Shown one piece after another: positions 1 to 9,799 of a DNA stretch of 64,000 bases (within the stretch, counting starts at the first letter, position 1; every line of letters begins with the position of its first letter). The stretch spans positions 1-64,000 of the forward strand of contig JAHBYV010000004.1 of assembly GCA_019635795.1 (NCBI GenBank), read 5' to 3'. Origin of the DNA: Rhizobiaceae bacterium (lineage in GTDB: Bacteria > Pseudomonadota > Alphaproteobacteria > Rhizobiales > Rhizobiaceae). Made by a program: the position numbers and the translations under genes. Below the pieces are notes generated by a model, which saw nothing but the letters and a program-made list of their open reading frames with translations, was not told the origin of the DNA and did not search any database.

Positions 1-962
1 ATCGTTAGTGCCACCGCAGCGATGAGGATGAGGCCCTGCACAACCTGCCGAACAGGTTGTGGAAGGCCCAGGAAATTTAAAAGCGTGAAGATCGCTGTCA
101 GGGTAAGCGCACCAGCGATTGCCGCGGGAACCGAACCGCGGCCGCCAAGCAACTGAGCGCCTCCAATAACCGCAGCGGTGATGGCCTGCAGCTCGTATCC
201 GGTACCGACATCGGTCGATACCCCCGCAAATCCGCCGAGCAGAATACCCGCCAGAACGGCGCTTAGCGATGATATCACGAACGCTGAGACGCGCACACGA
301 TTCACTGGCACCCCGGCCAGACGGGCGGCGCGTGGATTGTCGCCGACCGCATGGATCATGCGGCCAAGATTGGTACGATGCATCAGCCAGTAAAGTATGA
401 AGCCGACCACCACCATTATGATTACCGCTACGGGAAGCAGATCAATTACCGGAATATCGCGGAAGTTATAGCGGCCGAAGAAGCGGAATGTATCAGGCAG
501 GTATCCGCGCGGCGCGCCGCCCGACCACATGAAGGTGAAACCGCCAAGAGTGATCATCATGCCGAGTGTGGCAATCAGCGATGGAACTTTCAGATAACAA
601 ACCACGAGGCCATTGATTATGCCGACTGCCATACCGATGCATAACATCGCCGCGATTACCCACACGGTGGAGTCGGGATCATTGTTCGACAGCATCGAAG
701 AGCCAACGACCACGAGCGTGATCAGTGAGCCAACGGAAAGGTCGAAGCCTCCAGACACTATGACGTAGAGCTGCCCTGCTGCGAGAATTGCCAGAGGTGC
801 CGAGCGCTTTAGAAAGTTCATGTAACCCGTTGGCTCGACAAAGCTTGGGTTGCTGAGAACGATGGCCGCCAGCAGAGCGGCAAGTATGAAGTAAACGAGG
901 TTGATCTGCGGCAGTCTGCGCTTCGTTGCGGGACGCGGCGATGACAAGCTTTGGTCGGTCAT
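1..962 (-). CDS. Ribose-type ABC transporter permease (RbsC family), 3' end beyond the left edge
   Basis: Inner-membrane permease of a sugar ABC importer. Translating the minus strand from the ATG at 962 gives a soluble start (MTDQSLSSPRPATKRR), then a run of hydrophobic helices. The RbsC-family signature GGFDLSVGSL lies near residue 70 and IGGAQLLGGRGSV is near the end of the visible part. The protein is still open at base 1 after about 320 residues, so only the last few residues are missing. The start overlaps the stop of the 78-codon permease stub by four bases (ATGA). The gene itself looks intact, but its partner permease and ATPase are truncated, so the importer is probably not functional unless other subunits serve it. 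Substrate unknown. Confidence 0.88.
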   Translation of the reverse strand, partial: MTDQSLSSPRPATKRRLPQINLVYFILAALLAAIVLSNPSFVEPTGYMNFLKRSAPLAILAAGQLYVIVSGGFDLSVGSLITLVVVGSSMLSNNDPDSTVWVIAAMLCIGMAVGIINGLVVCYLKVPSLIATLGMMITLGGFTFMWSGGAPRGYLPDTFRFFGRYNFRDIPVIDLLPVAVIIMVVVGFILYWLMHRTNLGRMIHAVGDNPRAARLAGVPVNRVRVSAFVISSLSAVLAGILLGGFAGVSTDVGTGYELQAITAAVIGGAQLLGGRGSVPAAIAGALTLTAIFTLLNFLGLPQPVRQVVQGLILIAAVALT

Positions 963-1195
963 GCCACAGACGCTACAAGGATCACAAATGTCTGCCCGAT
1001 TGCAGTGATCCCGAGTGCTATTGAGCGCCCGAGAACCGCGAGCAGGTTATGACAGCTGAGATACTGGGTCTGTCCGGTTGCCAGACAGGCGACCACGTAG
1101 ATGGTCACCGCTGAGGCCAACAGGAGCGTTGGAGCCATTCGGTCGAATCTGAAGAGGATGTTTGGTTTGGCCTGCACCAGAGTTGCTTCGCTCAT
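959..1195 (-). pseudogene. Truncated RbsC-type permease, N-terminal stub of 78 residues
   Basis: The product begins like a ribose-type permease: a short polar head, one helix near LLLASAVTIYVVACL, then GRSIALGITAIGQTFVILVASVA, which is the stretch just before the family signature (G)DLSVG. A stop follows immediately. A working permease has about 320 residues, so roughly three quarters are missing. No continuation is seen in another frame, because the next bases are the start of the following permease; an internal deletion explains this better than a frameshift. It has ATGA overlaps with both neighbours, so the operon spacing survived. Confidence 0.75.
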
Positions 1196-1430
1196 GCCGC
1201 GGCCTCCTGTTCACCAGTCGCATCCAGCATGATCGCTGTCTCTGTGGCCCCGGACTTGTGTTCGGAAACGATGGTTCCTTCGCGCATCACCAGAATGCGG
1301 TCCGCCGCCCCTATCACTTCAGGGAGGTCTGATGAGATCATGATGATCCCCGTGCCATCGCGTGCGAGATCGCGCATCAGGTGATAGATACCTGCCTTGG
1401 CGTTGACGTCGATGCCACGTGTTGCCGGCA
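1192..1430 (-). pseudogene. C-terminal remnant of a sugar ABC ATPase (RbsA type)
   Basis: On the minus strand the last ~77 codons match the end of the second nucleotide-binding domain of an RbsA/MglA-type ATPase: [17 protein letters not shown], the stretch [21 protein letters not shown] and a tail ending GEQEAAA. The expected DEPTRGID motif is cut just before TRGID, near base 1424. The open frame continues upstream to 1542, but that part ([15 protein letters not shown]...) has no ATPase character and reads through unrelated sequence. Both Walker A motifs and the first domain are absent, so it cannot hydrolyse ATP. The breakpoint lies close to 1420-1430. Confidence 0.75.
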
Positions 1431-1988
1431 ATGCTGCGGGTTCGTTTCTGGAACGAAGAAAATCCTGGCCACATTTGGCCGATCCTTTCTCTTCCATCGG
1501 ATTCCCTGGCTGGCGGAGAGCGGCGCTCCTTTTCCGTTGCATTCACTGGTCTTGACTGGCATGGCGATGACCTTGCGCCTGCGGCTTCCAGATGTCGGTG
1601 GCAGCAGGGAAAAGGTCGCGCCGATTGCGCTGGCGGGGCCGGCAGCTTCCGCATTGTCGCCGCTCGGGACAAGGCGACGGGCACTCTGACGAGCCTGGGC
1701 TTGTTGCTCGATAGCGCCGCAGGTGAAGAACTTTCCCTCGCCGGGTTCGGGCAGGAGGTCATAGTCGCTCCGATGGACGGCACTGTTCAGTTAGGCCTTG
1801 CCGTCGAGGGACTCGAAACACTCAAAATCGGCGTGATAAAGCCGCCGGCAAGCGCAGGATCGGACAAGAGCACGACCCGTCCCGATGCTGCACGACCTGT
1901 AAGCGTCGCCGACATAGCCGCCGACCTCCCTCCGCAGGCAGGGGAAGCGCTCTTCGAGTTCGAAACGCTGCTAGACCTAACCGAGTGA
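1419..1988 (+). CDS. Hypothetical protein, probably a 3' fragment of a larger gene
   Basis: This plus-strand frame codes for up to 189 residues and has coding-like codon use from about 1440 to its stop at 1988. It is acidic and soluble, with no signal peptide, helix or known motif that I recognise. It contains a compact stretch ([18 protein letters not shown], then [23 protein letters not shown]) and ends in a polar tail. No ribosome binding site precedes its GTG start. Its first codons overlap the antisense ABC ATPase remnant, so the natural start seems lost at the junction near 1430. I read it as the tail of a disrupted gene. Function unknown. Confidence 0.4.
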   Translation: MLPAMLRVRFWNEENPGHIWPILSLPSDSLAGGERRSFSVAFTGLDWHGDDLAPAASRCRWQQGKGRADCAGGAGSFRIVAARDKATGTLTSLGLLLDSAAGEELSLAGFGQEVIVAPMDGTVQLGLAVEGLETLKIGVIKPPASAGSDKSTTRPDAARPVSVADIAADLPPQAGEALFEFETLLDLTE

Positions 1989-2391
1989 GTGTTGCAAGGG
2001 CGCTGGCGAGGGCTTCAGGAACTCCAGTGGTGTTTCGAGTCGAGATCTGATCATCTCACTTTAAGATCGGGTCCATCGAACGAAAACGACCGTTCACCAC
2101 CCAGCCGATGTCGTCTACATTGTCTCGAGGGAATGGCAGGTTCTGGCAGTGCAAGTCGTGCTCTCGACGACCGCATTTGGGCGTGATCTGCCTGCCCGAA
2201 CCCAGTCGCAGATCGCTGGTAGCCCGCTGCTTCGAGGTCGGGCCGTGGTCTGCCGCCTGAAAAGTGGCCTGTTTAATGCAGGATGACCCCGGTTGTGTGC
2301 TTCCGCGCGAAGCTGCATAATGCTCGTGGGAAGTTGTGTACGATACTTTTTGGCGAAGCTGGAAAGTGCGCGCTGCGGGCCGAGACATGTC
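1989..2391. other. Intergenic region with no convincing gene
   Basis: About 400 bases between the hypothetical fragment and the cyclase. Short frames on both strands have no recognisable domain and no ribosome binding site. The stretch presumably carries the cyclase promoter; no clear -35/-10 pair was identified. It may also be part of the rearranged segment to its left. Confidence 0.4.
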
Positions 2392-4536
2392 ATGAACAGC
2401 ATGCAAATGGTCGGCCTTTTCTTTGGCTTGTTGCTGGTGGCGGCGCTGACTGTGCTGCGGATAAGCGACCCTCAACCTCTTCGCGCAGCGCGGGAGGCGA
2501 CTTTCGATCAGTTTCAGCGCTGGTCTCCGCGACCTTTCGAGCCGATGCCGATAAAGGTTGTCGATATCGACGAAGCCTCTCTCAAAATGTTCGGCCAGTG
2601 GCCGTGGCCACGCGACAGAATTGCTTTGCTAACAGAGCGTTTGGCGGAGGCGGGCGCGGCTGCGATTGCATTCGACGTGCTGTTTTCCGAACCTGACCGG
2701 CTTTCGCCTCGCGCAATCGCGGGAAGTGTTCCCGGCGTCGACAGTTCACTGCTTGCGAAAATGCCGGACAATGATGAAGTCTTTGCCAAGGCGGTGGTTG
2801 GAAAGCCTGTCGTCCTTGGCTTCGGGATTTCCAACAGTGGGCACTATCGACCGCCGGTCAAGGCCGGTTTCGCCTATTTGGGCGAAGACATGTGGTCGGC
2901 CCCGCCATATCTGGAATCTGCGACTCCGCTTCTTCCAGAACTCGCCGAAAATGCGTCCGGAATCGGCCACATCAGTCTAAATCCAGGTCGGTCGTCCGCA
3001 ATTGTGCGCACTGTCCCGCTGTTGTTGAGCGACGGCATGCAATTTTACCCAAGCCTTGCCATCGAGGCTCTGAGGGTCGCGCAGGGTGCATCCACCTACA
3101 TTGTTTCAGGTGCGGATGTTCCCGGCATCGTCACGGAAATAAAGGTGGGTGACTTCGTTGTTCCAACGACGGCCAGTGGTGAATTGTGGCTCTACTTCGG
3201 CAAGGACGACGCGCGCCGCTACATATCAGTCAAAGATGTGATTTCCTCTGACGCGCCAACAGCAGACGCCAAAGCTGCGATCAATGGCTCAATCCTGTTC
3301 GTCGGAACTTCAGCGGCAGCCCTTCAGGATATCAGGACAACAGCGCTTGGAGAAAATGTGCCGGGCGTTTCGATCCATGCGCAGATATTGGAGCAGGTAC
3401 TGTCGGGCAAATATTTGTCGCGTCCCGACTGGGCTTCTGGCGTGGAGATTTTCGCAATAGCGGCAATCGGTTCGCTTGTGGTTTTGCTCACTGTTCTTGT
3501 GAATCCGATAATTGCGTTGGGAGCCGGCTTGTTCTTGACGGTGATTGCCTTGCTGGGATCGGCGTTCGCGGCTTCGGTCGGAGGGGTTCTCATCGATCCC
3601 GTCGCGCCAATTGTTGCCGGCACGGCTACGCATTTTGCAGCAACCGGCTACCGGATTCTGGTTGTGGATCGTGAAAGGCGGGCGATCCGCCGCGCTTTCG
3701 GCCAATATCTTTCGCCATCGCTTCTCTATCGAATTGAAAACGACCGTGACGGCCTCAAGCTCGGCGGCGATGACAGAGAGCTTACGGTCATGTTCGTGGA
3801 TGTGCGGAACTTCACCTCGATCAGCGAGCAACTATCGCCAAGCGAGGTGGTGCGTTTCCTGAACACTCTTTTTGGGGCGCTTAGCCCGCATGTCACCGAC
3901 AATGATGGAACGTTGGACAAGTTCATCGGAGACTCCATCATGGCCTTCTGGAATGCTCCGCTTGACGTTCGGGATCACCCCATGAAGGCTACCATCGCGG
4001 CTCTTGCCATGCGGGAAACCATTGCATCACTTAACAGGCGGGATGCATTTGGGTTTGGTGCCGACAGACCGGTCAGCGTGGGCATAGGAATCCACACCGG
4101 ATTGGCTTGCGTGGGAAATCTAGGCGCCGAAAGCCGTTTCAATTATTCAGCGGTTGGTGATGCCGTAAATATCGCATCCCGAATTGAATCATTATGCAGG
4201 CATATCGGCTTCGATATTATTCTGTCGCGCGAAACCGCCTCGCGGTTGGATAGATATGCTCTCATTGATGCCGGAAGCCTGCCTCTGCGCGGCCGTAGAG
4301 ACAAGACGCATCTCTATGCGCTGCTGGGGGGCAGGGAACTTGCATCTAAAGACGCTTTTCGCAACCTTCAGTCAGTGCACCTTGAGATCGTGAACTCGCT
4401 CAGCGACAACAATCCTGTTCATGACCAATTGATTTCAAACGCGATGACGCAAGCCGCTTCGCTCTCAATAGGGTTGGCAGAATTTTATAAGCGCCTGTCG
4501 ATGCGGGCAGACGATTTCCGTAACGAACGGAAATAA
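2392..4536 (+). CDS. CHASE2-domain class III adenylate/guanylate cyclase
   Basis: Membrane receptor cyclase that makes cAMP or cGMP after an extracytoplasmic signal. With the ATG at 2392 the protein has 714 residues. It has a signal-anchor helix (VGLFFGLLLVAALTVL), then a periplasmic CHASE2 domain with the typical VVDIDEASL and GQWPWPRD motifs. Three helices follow around VEIFAIAAIGSLVVLL, then a C-terminal cyclase domain. Visible catalytic features are FVDVRNF (metal Asp), DKFIGDSIMAFW (Lys and second metal Asp) and VGDAVNIASRIES (Asn/Arg). The frame extends upstream to a TTG at 2293, but those residues are not hydrophobic and the 2392 start places the anchor at the N-terminus. The 3' end is one base from the convergent FecR-domain gene, a pairing that suggests linked function. 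Nucleotide specificity cannot be assigned by eye. Confidence 0.88.
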   Translation: MNSMQMVGLFFGLLLVAALTVLRISDPQPLRAAREATFDQFQRWSPRPFEPMPIKVVDIDEASLKMFGQWPWPRDRIALLTERLAEAGAAAIAFDVLFSEPDRLSPRAIAGSVPGVDSSLLAKMPDNDEVFAKAVVGKPVVLGFGISNSGHYRPPVKAGFAYLGEDMWSAPPYLESATPLLPELAENASGIGHISLNPGRSSAIVRTVPLLLSDGMQFYPSLAIEALRVAQGASTYIVSGADVPGIVTEIKVGDFVVPTTASGELWLYFGKDDARRYISVKDVISSDAPTADAKAAINGSILFVGTSAAALQDIRTTALGENVPGVSIHAQILEQVLSGKYLSRPDWASGVEIFAIAAIGSLVVLLTVLVNPIIALGAGLFLTVIALLGSAFAASVGGVLIDPVAPIVAGTATHFAATGYRILVVDRERRAIRRAFGQYLSPSLLYRIENDRDGLKLGGDDRELTVMFVDVRNFTSISEQLSPSEVVRFLNTLFGALSPHVTDNDGTLDKFIGDSIMAFWNAPLDVRDHPMKATIAALAMRETIASLNRRDAFGFGADRPVSVGIGIHTGLACVGNLGAESRFNYSAVGDAVNIASRIESLCRHIGFDIILSRETASRLDRYALIDAGSLPLRGRRDKTHLYALLGGRELASKDAFRNLQSVHLEIVNSLSDNNPVHDQLISNAMTQAASLSIGLAEFYKRLSMRADDFRNERK

Positions 4537-4537
4537 T

Positions 4538-5545
4538 CTAGCAATTGTCTTTTCCGCCTCTACCGCGTCCCCCGCCGTCCCATTTTCCGCCCTCATTGCC
4601 CTTTCCGCCCTTACCTCCTTTGCCCCCTTTACCATCTTTGCCCGGCCTGTCAGGCTTATCGGGCTTATCGGGCTTATCGGGCTTATCGGGCTTATCGGGA
4701 TTGTCCGGCTTATCAGGCTTGCTCGGTGAAGACGGCTTATCAGGCTTTGACGGCGTCTCCGGTTTCGATGGCTTGTCGGGAGGTGATGGTGGTGTTTCGG
4801 GCTTGTTCGGCGCAGGTGCGTTGGGGTTTCTGCTCCTGCCGGCATTACCGACTCCAGGGTTGCTGAACGATGCGGAAGAAAGACCGCAGCCGCTGCTGCC
4901 CAGAAAGCCTCTCGTGAGAGCTTGGTTTCCGGAAAGGAATGGAAGCGCGCGCGGACTGCCCAGTCTGTTCAATACCTCTCGGTTAATCTTCTGCGGTTGG
5001 CTGACGCCGCCTTGACGCGTTGCAATGATACATTCGCAACGACGTTTGAGTTCACGACAGCCATTCGCGCCACAAAACCTCACATTTCCATTCAACAGCA
5101 CGACAGCGGTGGTTCCATCCCTGCCGACATACAAGTCAAAGGCAGTGCCGCGCACACCTATTGTGCCGGCGGGCGTGACGATTTGATAAGCTGAGGAACC
5201 CGAGTTGCCGCTTATCCAGCGAAACGTGCCTTTGCTCGCCTTGATTGCAAACTTTTTTGCCGAGGCGGAATCGTCATAGACGAACTTGTCTATAACAATG
5301 GACGAACCCCAGCCGACAGCGAGTTTTGTCCCGTCGTTGAAGACGAATTGGCCCAGACCAGAATCCGAGGTGCGAATTCTTTCGTTCCGGTAAACCGGAG
5401 ACTTTACTTCGATTGGACCGCCCGAGCCGGTAACTTGTGTCTTGATGCGGACGGCCGTTCCGACCTCATCTCGTGCTTGTGCCTGAATACTGAAAATCAA
5501 CAGAATAGTCAGCGCAACTGTGACGCGCGACAACGAGGTAAACAT
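4538..5545 (-). CDS. Secreted FecR-domain protein with a Lys-Pro-Asp repeat tail
   Basis: A 335-residue exported protein. The ATG at 5545 follows a strong ribosome site (AGGAGGGG), which decides the start; upstream codons in frame are not plausible. The signal peptide (MFTSLSRVTVALTILLIFSIQAQA) is followed by a FecR domain from about residue 30 to 160, with TPAGTIGVRGTAFDLYVG as the diagnostic stretch. The second half is low-complexity: Pro/Ser/Lys-rich, then DKP triplets, then GKGGKGG and Gly/Arg-rich residues ending in Cys. FecR domains usually sense or relay periplasmic signals. Here no ECF sigma factor is near; the convergent partner is a CHASE2 cyclase. The charged tail may bind cell-wall polymers, which is inference. 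Confidence 0.82.
   Translation of the reverse strand: MFTSLSRVTVALTILLIFSIQAQARDEVGTAVRIKTQVTGSGGPIEVKSPVYRNERIRTSDSGLGQFVFNDGTKLAVGWGSSIVIDKFVYDDSASAKKFAIKASKGTFRWISGNSGSSAYQIVTPAGTIGVRGTAFDLYVGRDGTTAVVLLNGNVRFCGANGCRELKRRCECIIATRQGGVSQPQKINREVLNRLGSPRALPFLSGNQALTRGFLGSSGCGLSSASFSNPGVGNAGRSRNPNAPAPNKPETPPSPPDKPSKPETPSKPDKPSSPSKPDKPDNPDKPDKPDKPDKPDKPDRPGKDGKGGKGGKGGKGNEGGKWDGGGRGRGGKDNC
4644..4724 (-). repeat. Nine-base tandem repeat inside the FecR-domain gene
   Basis: Five exact copies of ggcttatcg run from 4653 to 4697, with four degenerate copies around them (4644-4652 and 4698-4724). The repeat is in frame with the gene on the minus strand and encodes Asp-Lys-Pro units, so copy-number changes would lengthen or shorten the tail without a frameshift. 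Not a CRISPR array: there are no spacers. Confidence 0.9.
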
Positions 5546-6108
5546 TTTCCCCTCCTGCCTTCCGCCCAGATCAATATAGCACAACTATGGTCGAGAGTCT
5601 TTTTGTTAACTATACTCAATTTGGGGAGGCATATCGCCCCGGCTAGCGTGCGCGGACCTTTCGATCCAGCGTCAATATCGCCCGAAAACGCACTTCAACT
5701 TGGCCCATTCATCATGCAGATGCCGGCATATCGCGCTATCTACATCCTTCGAAACTACGCCGATTATCCTGGACAGGACGGCGATCGTGTCCTTGCTCGA
5801 TGCCACCGTCCATTCGTCGTCCCCTCGCCCAAACCTGCAAAGCGCTGCGAATCCAGACGGTTATGTAGAAGGTCCCGGTTCCAGTATTCAGGGAATTTTG
5901 TTTGGGAGACGGTTCGCTGCGGCTGGTATCATCACCGTCTAAGGAAAAGCCTTTGATTTTATTTGCTTTTTCTTCCTGATCCCCGCGCCGGGATTTGAAG
6001 TGCGGGGTGAAGTGTCCTGAATTACTCTCCAAGCCAGGATCGGGACTTCATGGAATAGCTGACAAGACAGCAGCAGCCCCACAAGCGGGGAGAGCTTATT
6101 TCCGGTTG
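5546..6108. other. Intergenic region with no convincing gene
   Basis: About 560 bases between the FecR-domain gene and the 3' end of the LacI-type regulator. It should hold the FecR-gene promoter. Short frames on both strands show no domain, no good ribosome site and unnatural composition. No repeat, tRNA or strong terminator hairpin was recognised. Confidence 0.4.
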
Positions 6109-7155
6109 CTACCGTGGCGGAGGCGCACAAGATCCTCTCATGACGATCTCTGAGGGCAGAATAAATCGCCTAGGATTGGGTATGTCCTCTCCCCTGATAC
6201 GATCGAGTGCAAATTTCGCGGCAATGCGCCCGAGCTTCGCATAATCCCAATCTTCCACGGAGATCGGAGGTTGATGGAACTCTGCAAGTGGAGAGTTCAG
6301 CGTGCCGACCAGCGAGATATCATGAGGGATGGAGAGGCCGCGCGTTCTTATCGAGCGCAAAACGCCTGGCATCATCTCGATACCGCCCGCAATGACGGCA
6401 GTTGGCCGATCGGAATCGTCGAGGAGTTGCGAAATCGATTCATAGCCGAACTCTGCTTCAAAAGTGCCAGTATGAATCAGTCGTGGATCAAATGGCAGAT
6501 TGGCGGACAATAACCCTTCGCGATATCCTTCGATCCTCGAACGAGCAGGGTAGAGCGTATCGCGACCGGTAATAAGGGCAATACGTTTGTGACCAAGTTG
6601 AGCCAACATCTGTGTGGCGTGCCTGATACTGCTCTTATGGTCGACCATCACGGAATCGGCCCATCGAGGTTCTTCGCGATCCATCAGAACGACAGGGAAG
6701 CGAACCTCGCGAAGCGTGTTCTCCAATCCCTGATCCTGTTCCGACCAGTGACCGAGCAGCAGTGCATCAGCGCGCCTTGCCATCATCACGGAAATCAATT
6801 CGCGTTCCCGCTTCGGGTCTCCCTCAGAGTTGGTCAGGAGCAAGGCATAGCCTTCCTGTAGCAGCACGTCATGCGCTGACCGGACAAAGCCAGCCAGCCC
6901 TGGAATGTTTATGTCGCGAATGATGCATCCGACCGTTCTTGATGCCCCGCTGCGCATGGATTGCGCGACTGCGTTCGGCTTGAAACCAAGCTGAGCGACA
7001 GCCTTCTCCACCTTGGCGCGAATGTCGGGCGTGACGGTGGCGTGGCCGTTCAACACACGTGAAACTGAGCCAAGCGAAACGCCGGCGGCAGAAGCCACTT
7101 CGCGGATCGTTGGGGTTGGCCGCGGGCCTTCCTCATCTTCGCTGATTGTTTTCAA
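6109..7155 (-). CDS. LacI-family transcriptional regulator
   Basis: A 348-residue repressor of the LacI/GalR family. Residues ~15-65 hold the helix-turn-helix and hinge (TIREVASAAGVSLGSVSRVL then ATVTPDIRAKVEKA). The rest is a periplasmic-binding-protein-like effector domain (TVGCIIRDINIPGLAGFV, GHKRIALITGRD, SLVGTLNSPLAEFHQPP). Its start overlaps the stop of the enolase-superfamily gene by four bases, so both are one transcript. It is the only LacI-type gene here, and a LacI-like palindrome (TGAAACGTTT) occurs upstream of this transcript and at two further promoters of the island, so it is the likely controller of those genes. The inducer is unknown, perhaps an island metabolite. Confidence 0.92.
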   Translation of the reverse strand: MKTISEDEEGPRPTPTIREVASAAGVSLGSVSRVLNGHATVTPDIRAKVEKAVAQLGFKPNAVAQSMRSGASRTVGCIIRDINIPGLAGFVRSAHDVLLQEGYALLLTNSEGDPKRERELISVMMARRADALLLGHWSEQDQGLENTLREVRFPVVLMDREEPRWADSVMVDHKSSIRHATQMLAQLGHKRIALITGRDTLYPARSRIEGYREGLLSANLPFDPRLIHTGTFEAEFGYESISQLLDDSDRPTAVIAGGIEMMPGVLRSIRTRGLSIPHDISLVGTLNSPLAEFHQPPISVEDWDYAKLGRIAAKFALDRIRGEDIPNPRRFILPSEIVMRGSCAPPPR

Positions 7156-8264
7156 TTAGCGCCCCCTTGCCAGCGCAGGTCCTCGTCTTGATGCCGGACG
7201 CTTATAGCCACTCCCGGCCCTCGCGGAACACTCACCACGCCGGAACCATATTTCACACCATCTGCCGGATCATTTTGAACACCCATCGCGCCATACAGTT
7301 CGCCGAACATTGGCCGCACTGCCATTGCGGCCTGAACCGCGACTGCCGTGGCCAGCGCGCCTTCGTTCATCTGGCCAACGACGTATGATGTTGTGCTGTT
7401 GTCCAAGCGCCTCGCGATGCGTACCATCTCGGCAACCCCGCCAGCCTTTGCTATTTTCAGGTGAGCCGAAATGAGACCGTTCAGGGAGCAAAGCGTGTCC
7501 ACGTCAGCTTCCGAGCGCAGCCCTTCATCAATTACTACCATCATACCGCATTCCCTCGCGACACGCTCGAGATCCGCCCAATTGCCGGGCGGGGTAGGTT
7601 GTTCCACATATCCAAGCCTGAATTTCCGTAGCCTGTCGATGCATTTCAGCGCGTGGTCAGCGTCCCATGCACCATTGGCGTCGATGTCGAGATCAATATT
7701 CTCGCCGAACCTGTGGCGCAGCCAGGATATCCTCGCTTCGTCTTCTTCAATCGAACCAATTCCTACGCGAACTTTTATCTTTTTGAATCCCTCACGGATA
7801 TAGTGTTCGCTATTGGCGCGCAAGGATGCTTCATTCCCCCAGAATACGCACTGGTTGCACGGTACACCCTCTTTCCACGCCCCGCCGAGAAACTGGGCAA
7901 TCGGCATATCGGCAAGCTTCGCCTGAAGGTCCACAAGTGCATTCTCAATAAGGGCCTGACAGATTTTCGGATAAGCCCATCGCTTCTCGGAAAAGGAGCT
8001 CTCGAACTCTGCGAGCGTGGAAGTGCCGCAATTGCCGAGCAGAGCAATGACGCCGGGAAGCACTTGCTCGCTGGGCGTGCCGGTAATGAACTCAATATTT
8101 GTCCTGACCTCTCCATGCCCGGAATGACCAGTTGATTTGTCTGTTATCTCCAGAAACAACTCGCTCAGCCCAGCCATGCGCCCTGATGCCGCCGTATGGA
8201 TTTCCTGTCCTGCAGGATAGGTCAGGAAACGCTCGTAAATGCGAAAACCAATATCACCCGGCAT
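7152..8264 (-). CDS. Mandelate racemase/muconate lactonizing enzyme-family protein
   Basis: A 370-residue enolase-superfamily enzyme that abstracts a proton next to a carboxylate using Mg2+. The barrel keeps the MLE-subgroup residues: Lys164 in KKIKVRVG, metal ligands Asp195 (with Asn197 in DIDANGAW), Glu221 (YVEQPTPP) and Asp246 (VIDEGL), and a second Lys270 in AHLKIAKAGG. Two opposed lysines fit racemases/epimerases, dipeptide epimerases and cycloisomerases; the substrate cannot be read directly. It is the first gene of the leftward transcript, followed by the LacI-type regulator, and diverges from the aminotransferase operon. It may epimerise the entry amino acid or its conjugate; that is inference. 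Confidence 0.88.
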   Translation of the reverse strand: MPGDIGFRIYERFLTYPAGQEIHTAASGRMAGLSELFLEITDKSTGHSGHGEVRTNIEFITGTPSEQVLPGVIALLGNCGTSTLAEFESSFSEKRWAYPKICQALIENALVDLQAKLADMPIAQFLGGAWKEGVPCNQCVFWGNEASLRANSEHYIREGFKKIKVRVGIGSIEEDEARISWLRHRFGENIDLDIDANGAWDADHALKCIDRLRKFRLGYVEQPTPPGNWADLERVARECGMMVVIDEGLRSEADVDTLCSLNGLISAHLKIAKAGGVAEMVRIARRLDNSTTSYVVGQMNEGALATAVAVQAAMAVRPMFGELYGAMGVQNDPADGVKYGSGVVSVPRGPGVAISVRHQDEDLRWQGGAN

Positions 8265-8361
8265 TGCAATTGTCTCCTTGATTCTAGCCTGGTCGGGAAA
8301 CGGTATATCAGATCGGATTCGCCTGTAGCCTATGCTTCAGCGACTTCATGACCTTGAATAA

Positions 8362-9705
<1,344 letters not shown>

Positions 9706-9799
9706 GCTCCCCCTGATTGGTACGACCGAGCCAATGGCTTGAGGTGAACCCGTTTGCCGCCTGCCATTGGCCGCGTTTCCAGATGTAAAGAGAAAACAT

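Noticed and set aside
2056..2475. Minus-strand frame of 139 codons before the cyclase
   Set aside because: Overlaps the cyclase start, has odd composition (His/Gln/Arg/Ser-rich) and no recognised family; a transposase remnant was considered but no motif supports it.
4644..4724. Possible CRISPR-like repeat
   Set aside because: The nine-base units are directly joined without spacers and lie in frame within a coding region.
4545..5015. Plus-strand frame of 156 codons rich in LSG/PPL repeats
   Set aside because: It is the antisense of the Lys-Pro-Asp and Gly-rich tail of the FecR-domain gene; the repeat keeps the opposite frame open.
5348..5956. Plus-strand frame of 202 codons across the FecR-gene start
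   Set aside because: Mostly antisense to the FecR-domain gene, without a domain or ribosome site.
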